From positions 1 to 64,000 of the forward strand of contig NZ_QETF01000002.1 in NCBI RefSeq assembly GCF_003129565.1: a stretch of 64,000 bases of DNA. The letters run 5' to 3'. Below are positions 56,879 through 64,000 of the stretch, piece by piece. A program made the position numbers and the translations under genes. This DNA comes from Salibaculum griseiflavum (GTDB taxonomy: Bacteria; Pseudomonadota; Alphaproteobacteria; Rhodobacterales; Rhodobacteraceae). The stretch's first letter is position 1, and each line of letters begins with the position of its first letter. The notes beneath the pieces were generated by a model, which was not told the origin of the DNA, did not search any database, and worked only from the letters and a program-made list of their open reading frames with translations.

Positions 56879-57672
56879 CAGGGCGTCAGGAAGTTGCGGT
56901 CGGTGTCGCCCAGGATGAAGGCGACCATCTCGGCCACGTAGGGGCTGTCGGTCTCGTCCGAAAGCCGCCGTGCGCGGTCCATGAAGGACCCCTCGCCATC
57001 CTTGAGCGCCTGGAACGCGGCCCGCAGCGCGGTGATGTCGCCACGGGCGACCCCCTTACGCTTGAGCCCGACGAGGTTGAGGCCGTCAAGTTCGCCGCGC
57101 GGGCCCTGGACAAGGCCATGTGGGATCACGTCATTCGTCACCATGGACAGGGCCCCGATGATGGCCCCTTTGCCGATCCGCACGAATTGGTGCACCCCGC
57201 ACAGCCCGCCGACGATCACGTCGTCCTCGATGATGACATGGCCGGCAATGGCCGTCTGGTTCACGATGATGACGTTGTTGCCGATCTGGGCGTCATGGGC
57301 GATGTGGCAGCCCGCCATGAACAAGCCGTCATCGCCAACGCGGGTTTCGCCGCCACCCCCGGCGGTGCCGGTATTCATGGTGACATGTTCACGGATGCGG
57401 TTTCGCGCGCCGATGCGCAGCCGCGTCTGTTCGCCGCCGAATTTCAGGTCCTGCGGGATCTCGCCGATGACCGAGAATGGGAAAACTGTGGTCTGGGCGC
57501 CGATATGGGTATCGCCCGTCACGACCACGTGGGATTTCAATTCGACCCCGTCGCCCAGCACGACCTGCGGCCCCACGGTGCAGAACGGCCCGATCCGGCA
57601 CCCGGGCCCGATCTGCGCGCCCGGTTCGATGATGGCGCTTGGATGGATCTCGGTGGACACGTCCGCCTTCAC
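56878..57672 (-). CDS. lpxA: UDP-GlcNAc acyltransferase LpxA
   Basis: 264 residues, mostly hexapeptide repeats forming the left-handed beta-helix ([14 protein letters not shown] and similar). The catalytic His is in [11 protein letters not shown] (about 125). A C-terminal helical domain begins around 200 ([11 protein letters not shown]). GTG start overlapping the fabZ stop (GTGA). First acyltransferase of lipid A synthesis. Confidence 0.95.
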   Translation of the reverse strand: MKADVSTEIHPSAIIEPGAQIGPGCRIGPFCTVGPQVVLGDGVELKSHVVVTGDTHIGAQTTVFPFSVIGEIPQDLKFGGEQTRLRIGARNRIREHVTMNTGTAGGGGETRVGDDGLFMAGCHIAHDAQIGNNVIIVNQTAIAGHVIIEDDVIVGGLCGVHQFVRIGKGAIIGALSMVTNDVIPHGLVQGPRGELDGLNLVGLKRKGVARGDITALRAAFQALKDGEGSFMDRARRLSDETDSPYVAEMVAFILGDTDRNFLTP

Positions 57673-58130
57673 CCCTGCATGTCGACCATGGCGGTGAATT
57701 CGGCCTCGGCGGCCATTTCACCCTCGACCGTGGCCACGCCCTTGAATTTCCAGACCTTGCCACCGGGCTTTCCACGCGTGGTCTCGACCTGCATTTCCAG
57801 AACGTCCCCGGGGATGACCTTGCGGCGGAACTTGCCGCCGTCGATGCCCATGAAGTAGATCAGCAGTTCCTTGTCGGCCAGATCCATCGTGACACCGATC
57901 ATCACGGCCGCGGTCTGTGCCATGGCCTCGATGATGGTAACGCCCGGCATGATCGGCGTACCCGGGAAATGGCCCTGGAAATGCGGCTCGTTCATGGTGA
58001 CGTTCTTGATGCCGCGCGCCGAGCTCGTGCCGTCGATATCGACCACCTTGTCCACCAGAAGGAACGGGTAGCGATGCGGCAGGATACGTTGGATCAGCTG
58101 AATATCGGCGGTCTTGAGGGCGTCGGACAT
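57669..58130 (-). CDS. fabZ: 3-hydroxyacyl-ACP dehydratase FabZ
   Basis: 153 residues from ATG 58130 with AAGGAG 6 bases upstream. Hot-dog fold: [29 protein letters not shown] with catalytic His, and the Glu in [11 protein letters not shown]. It competes with LpxA for hydroxyacyl-ACP, and co-translation balances fatty acid and lipid A flow. Confidence 0.95.
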   Translation of the reverse strand: MSDALKTADIQLIQRILPHRYPFLLVDKVVDIDGTSSARGIKNVTMNEPHFQGHFPGTPIMPGVTIIEAMAQTAAVMIGVTMDLADKELLIYFMGIDGGKFRRKVIPGDVLEMQVETTRGKPGGKVWKFKGVATVEGEMAAEAEFTAMVDMQG

Positions 58131-58190
58131 GGGAACTCCTTGAAGCGCTTCGAAAGGGGGTAGCAACTGCGTCCGCCGGGGGCAAGCGCG

Positions 58191-58790
58191 CTATTGCTGA
58201 CGCAGCCCGGCACCGTCACCGATCTCTTCATCGACGCGGGCAATCGCTTCGTCGGTGACATCTATCCGATCCAGCGACAACAGCACCGATTGCTGGTGCA
58301 GGATGACCGACGCGCCACGGTCGACCAGAATCTCCCCAAGGACCGGCTGAACCACCTGCACGAACTCCTCCTGGGCACGGGCCAGATCGTCCTCGATGGC
58401 TGCTTCCTTTGAATCCTGCGCGCGGCGAATCCCCTGGGCCTTTTCGTCGAAGGCCTGGGCCTCTTCCCGGAAAACCGCGGGGTCCATATCGGGCCGGCGC
58501 TCGGCCAAGTCCAGTTCCTCGGTCCGCAACGCCTCGGCTATCTCGCGGTTTTCGGCGGCCAGCGCCCGGCGTTCGGCATTGTAATCCTCGACCACCGCCT
58601 GTCCGAAAACCGTCTGCTGGAACAGCCGTTCGAGATCAACGGTCAGGATCGGCGTATCCGCCGCCGCGACCGGGAAATCCCCGCCTGTCAGCGGCAGACC
58701 GTTGGTCTCGTCCTGGGCGCTCAGCATGGTGCCCGGCAACAACAACGCTAGGACCAGGAAATGCCACAGACGCAGCCCGGGCCCGGCCAT
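58191..58790 (-). CDS. OmpH/Skp-like periplasmic chaperone
   Basis: 199 residues with a signal peptide (residues 1-25, hydrophobic LVLALLLPGTMLSA). The mature part has PILTVDLERLF, then long charged coiled-coil helices (EDYNAERRALAAENREIAEALRTEE) and LGEILVDRGASVIL, characteristic of Skp. It escorts unfolded outer-membrane proteins to BamA, encoded just upstream. TGATG junction with bamA implies co-translation. Confidence 0.87.
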   Translation of the reverse strand: MAGPGLRLWHFLVLALLLPGTMLSAQDETNGLPLTGGDFPVAAADTPILTVDLERLFQQTVFGQAVVEDYNAERRALAAENREIAEALRTEELDLAERRPDMDPAVFREEAQAFDEKAQGIRRAQDSKEAAIEDDLARAQEEFVQVVQPVLGEILVDRGASVILHQQSVLLSLDRIDVTDEAIARVDEEIGDGAGLRQQ

Positions 58791-61099
58791 CAGAATTCCG
58801 TCGAGATCGTCAGGTCGAAGCTCTTGGTGCGGTCATTGGGCTGCACGTCCAGCGGCTCGGTGAAGTTGAACCGCAACGGGCCGATGGGTGTAGTCCAGAA
58901 GATCGAGACACCGGCGATCGTGCGCGGGGTGTAGTCGTTGTATTCAACGGACCCACCGGTTGCGCGCCCGATATCCCAGAGCGACCCGTGATCGAGGAAG
59001 ACCCCACCGGTGATCCCGTATTCCTCGGGCAGGCCAAGGGGGAACTCCGCTTCGAGGCGGGCCACGGCGTAATAGTTGCCGCCCAAGGCCTCTTCGGTGC
59101 CCGTATCGCGCGGGCCGATGCCACCGGGCTGGAAGCCGCGCATGATGTTGCTCCCGAGGAAGTAGCGGTCGGTGATCCGGCTCTGGCCGTCGCTGTATTG
59201 CAGGGCGCCCCCTTCCAGCGTCGCGCGCAGCGTGACCTCTTCGTTCAGCGCCAAGGTCTGCGCGGTGATTTCGGCAGAGGTCTTGATGAAGTTGCTATCC
59301 CCGAACCCGAATTGCTGGCCAAAGCGGAACAGCACACCCGCATTGGGGTTCAGCCCCGACCGGCGGGTGTCAAAGCTGTAGCCATAGCCCAGGCTGTTGG
59401 TTCCGACAGCACCCTCGTCAGCCTGGATAAGCGCCGAGGAGCTTGGGTCGATGTTATAAAGATCGGCGTAATCGAACTCGTAGTAGACCTGCAGGCGGCC
59501 GTTCTCGCTGACCGGGAAGCTCAGCGAGGGCCGGAAGCCGGCCGTGCGCGTGTCGTAGAGCGTTTCGCCCTGATTGTCGGTCTGACGATAGTCGATTCCA
59601 AGCCCGAAACGCAGGTCCCGCCCCAGCAGGCGGGGTTCGAGAAAGTCGAAGCCGACATTCTGCGCATCGGCGTTCCACTGAAGGTCGAAGGCAAGCGCCT
59701 GACCCCGGCCCAGCAGGTTGCGCTGGTTGTAGGAAGCCAGAAGCGAAAAGCCGGTATCGGTCGAATAGTTGCCGCCGAAGGACAGGGACCCGGTCGGCGC
59801 CTCGTCCACGTCCACGTCGATAACCACCTGGTCGGGCGACGATCCTTCTCGGGCGTTCACGTCAACATTGCCGAAGAACCCGAGGGCGCGGATGCGCTCG
59901 GCACTCTGGCGGATCTGGCGGGGGTTGAAGGGGTCACCCTCGACCACGTCGAATTGCGAGCGAACGACACGGTCCAGAGTGGTCGTGTTGCCCTCGATGT
60001 CGATCCGTTCGACGAAGATGCGGTCGCCACGCACGAGCGCGAAATCGACATCCAGTGTCAGGTCGCGATCATTGCGGGAAATCCGGGGGTCGACCCGGAC
60101 GAAATTGAGTCCCTTCTGAATGGCCAGACGTTCCAGCCGGGCGATGTCGCGCTCGATAAGGGTCGGCGAATAGACGACGCCAGAGCGCAGCCGCAAGGCG
60201 GACTCGAAATCCAGCGGGTCGGCCTCGGTCAGATCGGACGTGACCTGAACGTCGCCGACGCGGAATTGCTGACCTTCTTGGACGTTGAAGGTGATCAGGT
60301 AGGCGTCGCGGCCACGGGTCAGCGACACGTCGACATTCAGAACCTCGAAATCGACGTAACCGCGCGAACGATAGAAATCCGTCAGCACCTGCTGGTCAAA
60401 ACCGATCCGGTCGGCAATGAACGTATCGCGCTGGACAAGGGCGCGCAAAAGGCCGGCCTGCTTGGTTTCCAGCACCCGGCGCAAGCGCCGGTCGGAATAA
60501 TTGCGATTGCCCACGAAGCTGATGCGCTCAACCTCGGTCAGGCCACCCTCGAAGACCTCGAACACAAGGTCGACGCGATTGTCGCTGCGGGCGATGATGC
60601 GCGGCGTGACCGTTGCGTTGATCCGGCCCTGATCGGCATAGGCCTGAACGATGGCGGCGGTATCGGCCTCGGCCTGGGCCGGGGAATAGACGCGGCGCGG
60701 CTGGCTCCGCACGATCGGGGCGAGGTCTTCGTCGCTCAGCCGCGAATTGCCTTCGAAATTGATCCGGCTGATCGTGGGATACTCATCAACGGTGATCACC
60801 AGCGTGTTGCCGCGCGGCGTGGCGCTGACGGTTTCGAAAAGCCCGGTCTCTCTGATGCGCTGAATGGCGGCGTTCAACTCGCCCGCGCTGATGGTCTCGC
60901 CCCGGCCAAACCCGAGATAGGTGAGAATCGTGCCGGTCTCGATCCGCTGATTGCCTTCGACCTGAACCGAGGAAAACGCGTAGCTTTGCGCCTGCGCCGG
61001 GGCCGGAGGCAGACCGGCAATGGCCACTACAGCGAAGAAAAGAAGGGCGCGGACCGGCCCGAGGGAACGCTTTAGGGCGTTCGAGACAAGACTGCTCAT
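58790..61099 (-). CDS. bamA: Outer membrane protein assembly factor BamA
   Basis: 769 residues: signal peptide (to about residue 38, cleavage after AQA), five POTRA domains (SSVQVEGNQRIETGTI onward to about 420), and a 16-strand beta-barrel ending in Phe (STEF). Conserved VRGF-like motif is IMRGFQPGGIGPRD. Inserts beta-barrel proteins into the outer membrane. Its promoter is at 61133-61161. Confidence 0.96.
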   Translation of the reverse strand: MSSLVSNALKRSLGPVRALLFFAVVAIAGLPPAPAQAQSYAFSSVQVEGNQRIETGTILTYLGFGRGETISAGELNAAIQRIRETGLFETVSATPRGNTLVITVDEYPTISRINFEGNSRLSDEDLAPIVRSQPRRVYSPAQAEADTAAIVQAYADQGRINATVTPRIIARSDNRVDLVFEVFEGGLTEVERISFVGNRNYSDRRLRRVLETKQAGLLRALVQRDTFIADRIGFDQQVLTDFYRSRGYVDFEVLNVDVSLTRGRDAYLITFNVQEGQQFRVGDVQVTSDLTEADPLDFESALRLRSGVVYSPTLIERDIARLERLAIQKGLNFVRVDPRISRNDRDLTLDVDFALVRGDRIFVERIDIEGNTTTLDRVVRSQFDVVEGDPFNPRQIRQSAERIRALGFFGNVDVNAREGSSPDQVVIDVDVDEAPTGSLSFGGNYSTDTGFSLLASYNQRNLLGRGQALAFDLQWNADAQNVGFDFLEPRLLGRDLRFGLGIDYRQTDNQGETLYDTRTAGFRPSLSFPVSENGRLQVYYEFDYADLYNIDPSSSALIQADEGAVGTNSLGYGYSFDTRRSGLNPNAGVLFRFGQQFGFGDSNFIKTSAEITAQTLALNEEVTLRATLEGGALQYSDGQSRITDRYFLGSNIMRGFQPGGIGPRDTGTEEALGGNYYAVARLEAEFPLGLPEEYGITGGVFLDHGSLWDIGRATGGSVEYNDYTPRTIAGVSIFWTTPIGPLRFNFTEPLDVQPNDRTKSFDLTISTEF

Positions 61100-61132
61100 T
61101 TTTATGCTCGTTCAGACATCCCAGATGGGTTC

Positions 61133-61161
61133 GGTCTATCCCCCGACACCCGCCTTGTCAA
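61133..61161 (-). promoter_or_regulatory. Strong sigma70 promoter of bamA operon
   Basis: Minus strand: perfect -35 TTGACA (61156-61161), 17-base spacer, -10 TAGACC (61133-61138), start about 27 bases before the bamA ATG. An inverted repeat CATCCCAG/CTGGGATG (61117-61124, 61164-61171) brackets the promoter. Confidence 0.6.
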
Positions 61162-61172
61162 AGCTGGGATGC

Positions 61173-61208
61173 AAAAACGAACGGGCGCGCCCGATCTGGG
61201 CGCGCCCG
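61173..61208 (-). terminator. Intrinsic terminator upstream of bamA promoter
   Basis: 11-bp perfect stem CGGGCGCGCCC/GGGCGCGCCCG (61182-61192, 61198-61208), 5-base loop, followed on the minus strand by TTCGTTTTTG. Ends the transcript of the 42-residue protein gene (and rseP) just before the bamA promoter. Confidence 0.75.
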
Positions 61209-61236
61209 GTTCCACTCCCGTCCCCGTGGGGATGGG

Positions 61237-61365
61237 TCAGAGTGATCCGCCGATCCAGGCCCCCACCAGGAGCGCCGCAAAGATCGTGCCAAGATAGATC
61301 AGCCGATCCCAGTTGAGATCGATCAGTAGCGAAAGCCCGCGATATCCGGCCGTGATTGACTGCAT
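61237..61365 (-). CDS. 42-residue small membrane protein
   Basis: ATG at 61365 with AAGGA 7 bases upstream; a longer frame to 61419 lacks support. MQSITAGYRGLSLLIDLNWDR is followed by a hydrophobic helix (LIYLGTIFAALLVGAWIGGSL). A single-pass small protein, located between rseP and bamA, with its own terminator. I believe it is conserved in Rhodobacterales; function unknown. Confidence 0.75.
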   Translation of the reverse strand: MQSITAGYRGLSLLIDLNWDRLIYLGTIFAALLVGAWIGGSL

Positions 61366-61470
61366 GGTCTGGTCCTTTCGGAACGGTTCCGATGCAAGAT
61401 CACGCCGAAATGTGACCAAACCATGGCGCGGCCATGAAATGTCAGGGGCGATTTGCGCCGGTCTCTGCCC

Positions 61471-62802
61471 CTATGGGCAAAGGAACAGGTCGTTCGCGAT
61501 GGCGAAGATCATGAGCGTGCCGATCAGCGACAGGCCGATGGCCATCAGGATCCGCAGCGCGCCATCGCTGGGCGGCTTGCCCGTCACCGCCTCCCAGGCG
61601 TGGAACACCAGGTGCCCGCCATCGAGGATCGGGATCGGAAAGAGGTTCAGCAGCCCGATGGCCGTGGACATCACCGCGATGAAAGTGATGAAGGATTCCA
61701 ATCCCTGGCTGGCCATCGACCCGGCGGTTTCCGCGATGCCGACCGGCCCGGACAGGTTGCAGGTGGAAATCGCCCCGGTGATGATGTGCCAAAGCCCGTT
61801 GAGCGATTGCACGATGATGAACCACACCTGCTGAGCCCCGAGCGTCAGCGCCTCCCAGAGGCCGACGGACATTGTCTTGGGCTCGAAGAACAGACCGCCA
61901 TTGCCGATGCCCAGCTTCGGTTCTTCGATCATCGACCCATTGGGCTGCGGAATCGCGGCCATGCGCGGCGTGATGACCTCCTGACGCATGGCGCCGTCAC
62001 GCCAGATCTCCAACGAGATGGGCTGCGGCCCGGTCGCGTTCACCACTTCTACCATATCGGCAAAGCTGTAAACCGGCGTCCCGTTCATCGACAGCACGAG
62101 GTCTCCGATCCGAAGCCCGGCATCGTCAGCGGCCGAGCGCGGCGTGATCGACTGCACCAGCGACGGCGTGGGGTGCGGGCCGGGGACCGTCATGCGGGTG
62201 CCGTCACGCTCGATCTCGTAATCGAGCTCCGCCACCGATGGCAGCTGACCGAGCGCGTCCCGGAAGCCTTCGGGGAAATCCAGCGCCACACCCTCGACCC
62301 GCAGGATCGTGTCGCCGGCCTGCAATTCGAGGGCGCGGTTTTCGGGCCAGTCGGGCAGCTCGGAGACCGTCAGCGGTTTGAGTGGCTGACCCAGGGTCAC
62401 CAGCAGCGCGGCAAAAACCAGCATGGACAGGATGAAATTGAAGATCGGGCCTGCGGCCACGGTCGCCGCCCGCGCCCAGAGCGGCGCGCCCAGCATCGTA
62501 TTTCGCGCCTTCTCTGTCTCGCCATCACCGCCGACGCTGGCAGCGTTGCCATCGCCCAGGAACTTGACGAAACCGCCCAGCGGAAAGGCCGCGACCTGCC
62601 AGCGTGTGCCGCGTCGATCCATCCGAGACCACAGCACCGGGCCGAACCCGATGGAAAACACCTCGGCGTCGATGCCGGACCAGCGGCCAACGATGTAGTG
62701 ACCGTATTCATGGATCGCCACGATGATCGAGAGGGCCAGGACAAAGGCCCCGATGGTTAGGATTGGACTGCCGAAATTCGGGATGAAATTGATGAAATCC
62801 AA
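61471..62802 (-). CDS. rseP: Site-2 zinc metalloprotease RseP
   Basis: 443 residues. Zinc-binding HEYGH (His31, Glu32, His35) in the first TM helix and LDG (ILDGGH, about 397) in a later one form the active site. One PDZ-like domain is visible (SAADDAGLRIGDLVLSMNGTPV). Performs intramembrane cleavage of an anti-sigma factor or signal peptides. 3 bases after dxr. Confidence 0.95.
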   Translation of the reverse strand: MDFINFIPNFGSPILTIGAFVLALSIIVAIHEYGHYIVGRWSGIDAEVFSIGFGPVLWSRMDRRGTRWQVAAFPLGGFVKFLGDGNAASVGGDGETEKARNTMLGAPLWARAATVAAGPIFNFILSMLVFAALLVTLGQPLKPLTVSELPDWPENRALELQAGDTILRVEGVALDFPEGFRDALGQLPSVAELDYEIERDGTRMTVPGPHPTPSLVQSITPRSAADDAGLRIGDLVLSMNGTPVYSFADMVEVVNATGPQPISLEIWRDGAMRQEVITPRMAAIPQPNGSMIEEPKLGIGNGGLFFEPKTMSVGLWEALTLGAQQVWFIIVQSLNGLWHIITGAISTCNLSGPVGIAETAGSMASQGLESFITFIAVMSTAIGLLNLFPIPILDGGHLVFHAWEAVTGKPPSDGALRILMAIGLSLIGTLMIFAIANDLFLCP

Positions 62803-62805
62803 GGT

Positions 62806-63978
62806 TCAGGCTCTTTTCTGCTCGATCCACGTGCGCGCGCTGCGTCGGGCCAGCGCATCGGTGTGCTGGACGCTATCTAGGGTAATCGTGTCATTTTGCA
62901 GCCCCTGGCGGGACAAAGTGTCGTCAAGCACCGCCTCGACGACGCGCGCCATGTCGAGAAACCCGATCTCGCCCGCGATGAACCCATCAAGGGCCGCTTC
63001 TTTCGCGGCCGTGAAGGCCGCCCCGGCCAGACCGCCCTGCTCCATGACCCGCCGGGCCAGCGCCAGCGCCGGGTACCGGTCGGGACAGGCCGCGCGGAAA
63101 TTCAGCTGCCCGATCCGGGCCAGGTCCAGCCGCTCGACCGGAACCGACCCGCGATGGGGCCAATGCAGCGCATAGCCGATCGCATGGCGCATGTCCGGCG
63201 GGCCGACATGGGCCATGAGCGCCCCATCGGTGAAACCGACCAGGGCGTGCACAAGGCTCTCGGGGTGGATGATGGCCTCGATCCGGTCCGGCGCGATGCC
63301 AAAGAATTCATGGGTTTCAATCAGTTCCATGGCCTTGTTGAACATCGACGCGCTGTCGATTGTAATCCGCTGGCCCATGTCCCAATTGGGATGGGACGAG
63401 GCCTCGGCCACGGTGACATGGGCCAGATCGTCCAGCGGGCGGTCGCGGAAGGCGCCGCCGCTCGCGGTGATGATGACCCGTTCGACCGTATCGGCCTCCT
63501 CGCCCACGAGGGCCTGGAAAATCGCGGAATGCTCGCTGTCCACCGGCAAGACCGTGGCACCGTATTTCGCCGCCTGCCCCAGCAGGAGCGGCCCGGCAGT
63601 GACCAGAGATTCCTTGTTGGCCAGCGCCAGTGTGTTGCCCTGCTTCAGGGCCTCCAGCCCCGGTGGCAAGCCAGCGGCACCGACGATCGCCGACATTGTC
63701 CAGTCGGCCGGGCGCGCCGCGGCGGCGATGATCGCCTCTGGCCCGGCGGCAGCCTCGACCCCGGACCCGGCGAGCGCCGCGCGCAGATCATCCAGCCGGG
63801 CCGGATCCGCTGTCACCGCGATCTCCGCCCCGACCGCGATGGCGTCACCGGCCAGTTGCGCGATATTCTGCCCGCCGGTCAGCGCCACGACGCGATAGGC
63901 GTCGGGCGTGCGACGGATCAGATCAAGGGTCGATTGCCCGATCGACCCTGTCGCCCCCAGAATGCTGACGGTTCTCAA
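62806..63978 (-). CDS. dxr: 1-deoxy-D-xylulose 5-phosphate reductoisomerase
   Basis: 390 residues. NADPH-binding SILGATGSIGQSTL, metal/substrate site PVDSEHSAIFQAL, GGAFRD and SSHPNWDMG. Second step of the MEP isoprenoid route. The start is TTG overlapping the upstream stop (TTGA), so it depends on translational coupling with cdsA. Confidence 0.95.
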   Translation of the reverse strand: MRTVSILGATGSIGQSTLDLIRRTPDAYRVVALTGGQNIAQLAGDAIAVGAEIAVTADPARLDDLRAALAGSGVEAAAGPEAIIAAAARPADWTMSAIVGAAGLPPGLEALKQGNTLALANKESLVTAGPLLLGQAAKYGATVLPVDSEHSAIFQALVGEEADTVERVIITASGGAFRDRPLDDLAHVTVAEASSHPNWDMGQRITIDSASMFNKAMELIETHEFFGIAPDRIEAIIHPESLVHALVGFTDGALMAHVGPPDMRHAIGYALHWPHRGSVPVERLDLARIGQLNFRAACPDRYPALALARRVMEQGGLAGAAFTAAKEAALDGFIAGEIGFLDMARVVEAVLDDTLSRQGLQNDTITLDSVQHTDALARRSARTWIEQKRA

Positions 63979-64000
63979 AAATCCACCCCGGGCACGTTCA
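63975..64000 (-). CDS. C-terminal end of upstream gene, probably cdsA
   Basis: Only the last seven whole codons are present, reading NVPGVDF then stop, overlapping the TTG of dxr. Gene order uppS-cdsA-dxr-rseP-bamA in proteobacteria makes phosphatidate cytidylyltransferase the likely identity. Cannot be confirmed from 26 bases. Confidence 0.5.

Noticed and set aside
58409-61075. 888-codon frame antisense to bamA
   Set aside because: Shadow of bamA and skp; no family features.

Overview
The window is a piece of a high-GC alphaproteobacterial chromosome, almost certainly from the order Rhodobacterales (roseobacter group). Supporting evidence: the ctrA-sciP pair next to mnmA and ligA; two divergent dimethylglycine/sarcosine-dehydrogenase-like flavoproteins; a split B12-type methionine-synthase operon; a Hint-domain RTX exoprotein; an Mg-type HemB; the Usg and SciP families; and small conserved membrane proteins. 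Genus cannot be fixed from the sequence alone. Function assignments come from motif and family recognition only; no searches were run.

Layout. 1-3.2 kb: a truncated gene, a small membrane protein, a 2-oxoglutarate/Fe(II) dioxygenase, a predicted minus-strand sRNA and a YejA-like peptide-binding protein. 3.2-7.6 kb: an XRE-cupin regulator divergent from an overlapping operon of acyl-CoA ligase, FrnE-like DsbA oxidoreductase, 2-TM K+ channel and Bcr/CflA exporter. 7.6-13.9 kb: mfd, a conserved membrane protein, hemB, a Tat-type YSC84 lipoprotein and a periplasmic protein. 14-19.5 kb: two divergent FAD/GcvT dehydrogenases and a MobA-like nucleotidyltransferase. 19.6-23 kb: the RTX-Hint exoprotein.

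23.7-32.0 kb: an 8.2-kb integrated element in tRNA-Leu(CAA). It is bounded by 59-bp direct repeats of the tRNA 3' end and by paired arm-type repeats. It carries a tyrosine integrase, an AlpA-like protein, a Toprim primase, a DUF3987 replication protein, a gene containing a symmetric 3+3 iteron-like inverted repeat, an HK97-type capsid protein and a P27-type small terminase. It has no large terminase, portal, protease, tail or lysis gene. It looks like a compact phage satellite, or a strongly reduced prophage, and is the most unusual region here.

32-43 kb: YqaA/DedA-like protein and DsbB; an Lrp regulator divergent from arginase and ornithine cyclodeaminase; usg, gyrA, trmFO, a methyltransferase, gluQ, hisI, a NifU-like scaffold and a 40-aa membrane protein. 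43-50 kb: recG, ligA, ctrA, sciP, mnmA. 50-55 kb: split methionine-synthase genes, a Ppx/GppA phosphatase and an HpcH aldolase. 55-64 kb: the envelope cluster cdsA(end)-dxr-rseP-small protein-bamA-skp-fabZ-lpxA-lpxI-lpxB, all on the minus strand, combining isoprenoid precursor synthesis, outer-membrane assembly and lipid A synthesis.
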